A stretch of DNA of 64,000 bases from Streptomyces fulvoviolaceus (GTDB lineage: Bacteria > Actinomycetota > Actinomycetes > Streptomycetales > Streptomycetaceae), in NCBI RefSeq assembly GCF_000718165.1, contig NZ_JOEY01000013.1, forward strand, positions 1 through 64,000, written 5' to 3'. This document shows, piece by piece, positions 62,112-64,000 of the stretch (within the stretch, counting starts at the first letter, position 1; each line of letters starts with the position of its first letter). The position numbers and the translations under genes were made by a program. The notes below the pieces were generated by a model, which saw only the letters and a list, made by a program, of their open reading frames with translations, was not told the DNA's origin and did not search any database.

Positions 62112-62705
62112 ATGCGACCTCTTTCCATCGACGGTGCCTGGGTGCACGAGCCGAAGATCTTCCCCGACGGCCGGGGCAGCTTCCACGAGTGGTTCAAGGC
62201 CCCCCTCTTCACCGAGGCGGCCGGCCACCCGCTCTCCCTGGCCCAGGCCAACATGTCGGTCTCCAGCCGGGGCACCCTGCGCGGCATCCACTTCGCGGAC
62301 GTGCCGCCCAGCCAGGCCAAGTACGTCAAGTGTGTGCGCGGCGCGGTCCTCGACGTGATCGTGGACATCCGGGTGGGCTCGCCCACCTTCGGCCAGTGGG
62401 AGATCGTCCGCCTGGACGACCAGGACCACCACGCCGTCTACCTCTCCGAGGGCCTTGGCCACGGCTTCATGGCGCTCACCGACGACGCCACGGTGATCTA
62501 CCTGTGCTCCGAGGGTTACGCCCCCGAGCGCGAGCACGGCATCCACCCGCTCGACCCGGCCATCGGCATCGAGTGGCCGACCGACCTCGCCCCGCTGCTC
62601 TCCGCCAAGGACGAGCAGGCGCCCACCCTGGCCGAGGCCCGGGAGCAGGGCCTGCTGCCCTCCTACGAGGAGTGTGTGGCCTACCGGGCGAGCCTCGGGC
62701 GCTGA
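62112..62705 (+). CDS. rmlC: dTDP-4-dehydrorhamnose 3,5-epimerase
   Basis: Third pathway step, a cupin that epimerises C3 and C5. The motif R-G-I-H60-F carries the catalytic His, then K-Y-V-K-C-V-R-G and G-L-G-H-G-F. 197 residues. ATG 62112 is chosen; GTG 62109 directly before it is an alternative. The final gene of the rml operon, separated from the glycosyltransferase by only 9 bp. Confidence 0.94.
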   Translation: MRPLSIDGAWVHEPKIFPDGRGSFHEWFKAPLFTEAAGHPLSLAQANMSVSSRGTLRGIHFADVPPSQAKYVKCVRGAVLDVIVDIRVGSPTFGQWEIVRLDDQDHHAVYLSEGLGHGFMALTDDATVIYLCSEGYAPEREHGIHPLDPAIGIEWPTDLAPLLSAKDEQAPTLAEAREQGLLPSYEECVAYRASLGR

Positions 62706-62713
62706 GGCCCAGT

Positions 62714-62743
62714 TTGACCGGGCCCTGAGGAGGCCCGTAACCT
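62714..62743 (+). promoter_or_regulatory. Probable housekeeping promoter of rplU-rpmA
   Basis: TTGACC (62714-62719), 18-bp spacer, TAACCT (62738-62743): close to the HrdB/sigma-70 consensus. The leader carries a hairpin CTCCCGG/CCGGGAG (62792-62798 with 62808-62814), 67 bp before the rplU start. Confidence 0.65.
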
Positions 62744-62881
62744 GGACCGTCGGCGTGTCCATAGACGCGCCACATCCCCGTAAACCTCTTCCTCCCGGGC
62801 TTTCTGGCCGGGAGAGGCTGCTCGCTCTGCCGGGCGGCTGGACTGCGGGGGTACCGTCCCGAGCGAGAGAGTGAGATCCGC

Positions 62882-63202
62882 GTGTACGCCATCGTGCGCA
62901 GCGGTGGTCGCCAGCACAAGGTTGCTGTCGGCGACATCGTTGAGGTTGACAAGATTTCCACTGCCAAGGTTGGCGACACGGTCGAGCTCTCGACCCTGCT
63001 CGTTGTCGACGGCGAGGCTGTCACCAGCGACCCGTGGGTGCTGGCCGGCATCAAGGTCCAGGCCGAGGTCGTGGACCACCACAAGGGCGTCAAGATCGAC
63101 ATCCTTCGCTACAAGAACAAGACCGGCTACCGCCGTCGTCAGGGCCACCGCCAGCAGTACACGGCGATCAAGGTCACTGAGATCCCCGCGGCTGCGAAGT
63201 AA
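62882..63202 (+). CDS. rplU: 50S ribosomal protein L21
   Basis: 106-residue rRNA-binding protein of the large subunit. The start [14 protein letters not shown] and the signature [15 protein letters not shown] are diagnostic. GTG start at 62882. It is first in the conserved rplU-rpmA-obg order, with rpmA 14 bp downstream. Confidence 0.98.
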   Translation: MYAIVRSGGRQHKVAVGDIVEVDKISTAKVGDTVELSTLLVVDGEAVTSDPWVLAGIKVQAEVVDHHKGVKIDILRYKNKTGYRRRQGHRQQYTAIKVTEIPAAAK

Positions 63203-63216
63203 GGGACTGAGGAGAG

Positions 63217-63471
63217 ATGGCACACAAGAAGGGCGCATCGTCCACCCGTAACGGTCGTGACTCCAACGCTCAGCGCCTCGGCGTGAAGCGCTTCGGTGGT
63301 CAGGTCGTCAACGCGGGCGAGATCCTGGTCCGCCAGCGCGGCACCCACTTCCACCCGGGTGCGGGCGTCGGCCGTGGCGGCGACGACACTCTGTTCGCGC
63401 TGAACGCCGGTGCGGTGGAGTTCGGTACCCACCGTGGCCGCAAGGTCGTGAACATCGTTCCGGTCGCCTGA
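63217..63471 (+). CDS. rpmA: 50S ribosomal protein L27
   Basis: 84 residues beginning [16 protein letters not shown], whose flexible N terminus reaches the peptidyl-transferase centre; [11 protein letters not shown] is conserved. There is no cleavable Firmicutes-type leader. ATG 63217 after GAGGAGAG. A large hairpin separates it from obg. Confidence 0.98.
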   Translation: MAHKKGASSTRNGRDSNAQRLGVKRFGGQVVNAGEILVRQRGTHFHPGAGVGRGGDDTLFALNAGAVEFGTHRGRKVVNIVPVA

Positions 63472-63482
63472 TCGGAAGCTTT

Positions 63483-63531
63483 CGCGAGGCGGACCTCACT
63501 TCCCTCCCGGGAAGCGGGTCCGCCTTTCGCG
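63483..63531 (+). terminator. Compound hairpin between rpmA and obg
   Basis: Outer CGCG/CGCG, 9-bp stem (63487-63495 with 63517-63525) and inner stem CTTCCC/GGGAAG (63499-63504 with 63509-63514). It may terminate or attenuate transcription into obg. Confidence 0.75.
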
Positions 63532-63575
63532 TGTTGACCTAGAGACATTCCTGTACGTAACTGGAGGCACAACCC

Positions 63576-64000
63576 ATGACCACCTTCGTGGACCGCGTCG
63601 AACTGCATGTCGCCGCGGGTAACGGAGGTCACGGCTGTGCCTCCGTCCACCGGGAGAAGTTCAAGCCGCTCGGCGGTCCCGACGGCGGTAACGGCGGGCG
63701 GGGCGGCGACGTCATCCTGACCGTCGACCAGTCGGTGACCACGCTGCTCGACTACCACCACTCCCCGCACCGCAAGGCCACCAACGGCAAGCCCGGTGAG
63801 GGTGGCAACCGCTCCGGCAAGGACGGGCAGGACCTCGTCCTCCCCGTGCCGGACGGCACCGTCGTCCTCGACGGGGCGGGCAACGTCCTGGCCGACCTCG
63901 TCGGCCAGGGCACCACGTACATCGCCGCCCAGGGCGGCCGCGGCGGCCTCGGCAACGCGGCCCTTTCCTCCGCCCGGCGCAAGGCTCCCGGCTTCGCGCT
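63576..64000 (+). CDS. obg: GTPase Obg/CgtA, 3' partial
   Basis: ATG 63576 behind TGGAGG opens a frame that runs off the window end after 141 codons. The visible part is the glycine-rich Obg fold: [28 protein letters not shown] and G-G-R-G-G-L-G-N. The GTPase domain lies beyond the window. Obg acts in ribosome assembly and, in Streptomyces, in control of differentiation. Confidence 0.96.
   Translation, partial: MTTFVDRVELHVAAGNGGHGCASVHREKFKPLGGPDGGNGGRGGDVILTVDQSVTTLLDYHHSPHRKATNGKPGEGGNRSGKDGQDLVLPVPDGTVVLDGAGNVLADLVGQGTTYIAAQGGRGGLGNAALSSARRKAPGFA

Noticed and set aside
57144..62705. Secondary-metabolite (deoxysugar) cluster
   Set aside because: Only the four dTDP-rhamnose genes and one glycosyltransferase are present, with no scaffold-biosynthesis genes. 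A cell-wall glycan role is simpler.

Overview
The window is very GC-rich actinobacterial DNA. Its gene order (rpiB-nei, trigger factor-clpP1-clpP2-clpX, valS-folC-ndk, mreBCD-pbp2-rodA, rne, rplU-rpmA-obg) is that of the conserved Streptomyces chromosome core, and from memory it follows the S. coelicolor block around SCO2595-SCO2627. GTG starts, A/T-poor third positions, long GC hairpin terminators and Streptomyces-type dispersed intergenic repeats agree. The first 64 bases are not genomic: they are an Illumina P7/i7/Nextera adapter left on a contig end.

Layout. 65-12.2 kb: tail of a membrane protein (probably a Ser/Thr kinase), amino-acid permease, rpiB, Nei-type glycosylase, Eis-type acetyltransferase, SpoIIE-type phosphatase, a MacB/FtsX-type ABC exporter with a coupled HD hydrolase, and a membrane acyltransferase. 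12.6-18.0 kb: small membrane protein, tRNA-Gly, tRNA-Pro, then protein quality control (tig, clpP1, clpP2, clpX) with a candidate ClgR operator. 18.0-24.4 kb: Pro/Gln-rich membrane protein, valS, folC, a DUF4233-type protein, ndk. 24.6-31.0 kb: cell-wall morphogenesis cluster mreB-mreC-mreD-pbp2-rodA. 31.0-34.6 kb: a CYTH/CHAD protein and a B12-binding-type radical SAM gene.

34.5-43.65 kb is a mobile island inside the 3' end of the radical SAM gene. Identical 15-bp cores bound it (34496-34510 and 43632-43646). The left end supplies a substitute gene 3' end and the displaced native 3' end, with its terminator, lies beyond the right core. A large serine recombinase is next to the right core. 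A third, degenerate copy of the gene end and core at 35508 shows that two elements accreted in tandem. Cargo is: a coupled DUF6978-like/DUF1828-like gene pair, an HNH nuclease, a replication-initiator remnant with one TGA, a block of nested hairpins leading into a 60-aa membrane peptide, an unknown multi-spanning protein and an IS630-family insertion. The DUF6978/DUF1828 pair, with the HNH gene facing it, is the best candidate for an undescribed (possibly defence or toxin-antitoxin) system. The hairpin/peptide locus is the second.

43.8-52.9 kb: YcxB-like and TerD-like proteins and a divergent locus (double-Lrp regulator, two M20 peptidases, AbgT transporter) that looks like uptake and hydrolysis of p-aminobenzoyl-glutamate or related peptides. 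Then a GNAT, an internally repetitive membrane protein and the TIGR03936-type partner of the radical SAM gene. 53.1-64.0 kb: RNase E/G, a dTDP-rhamnose operon with an embedded glycosyltransferase (rmlA-rmlB-rmlD-GT-rmlC), rplU, rpmA and the start of obg.
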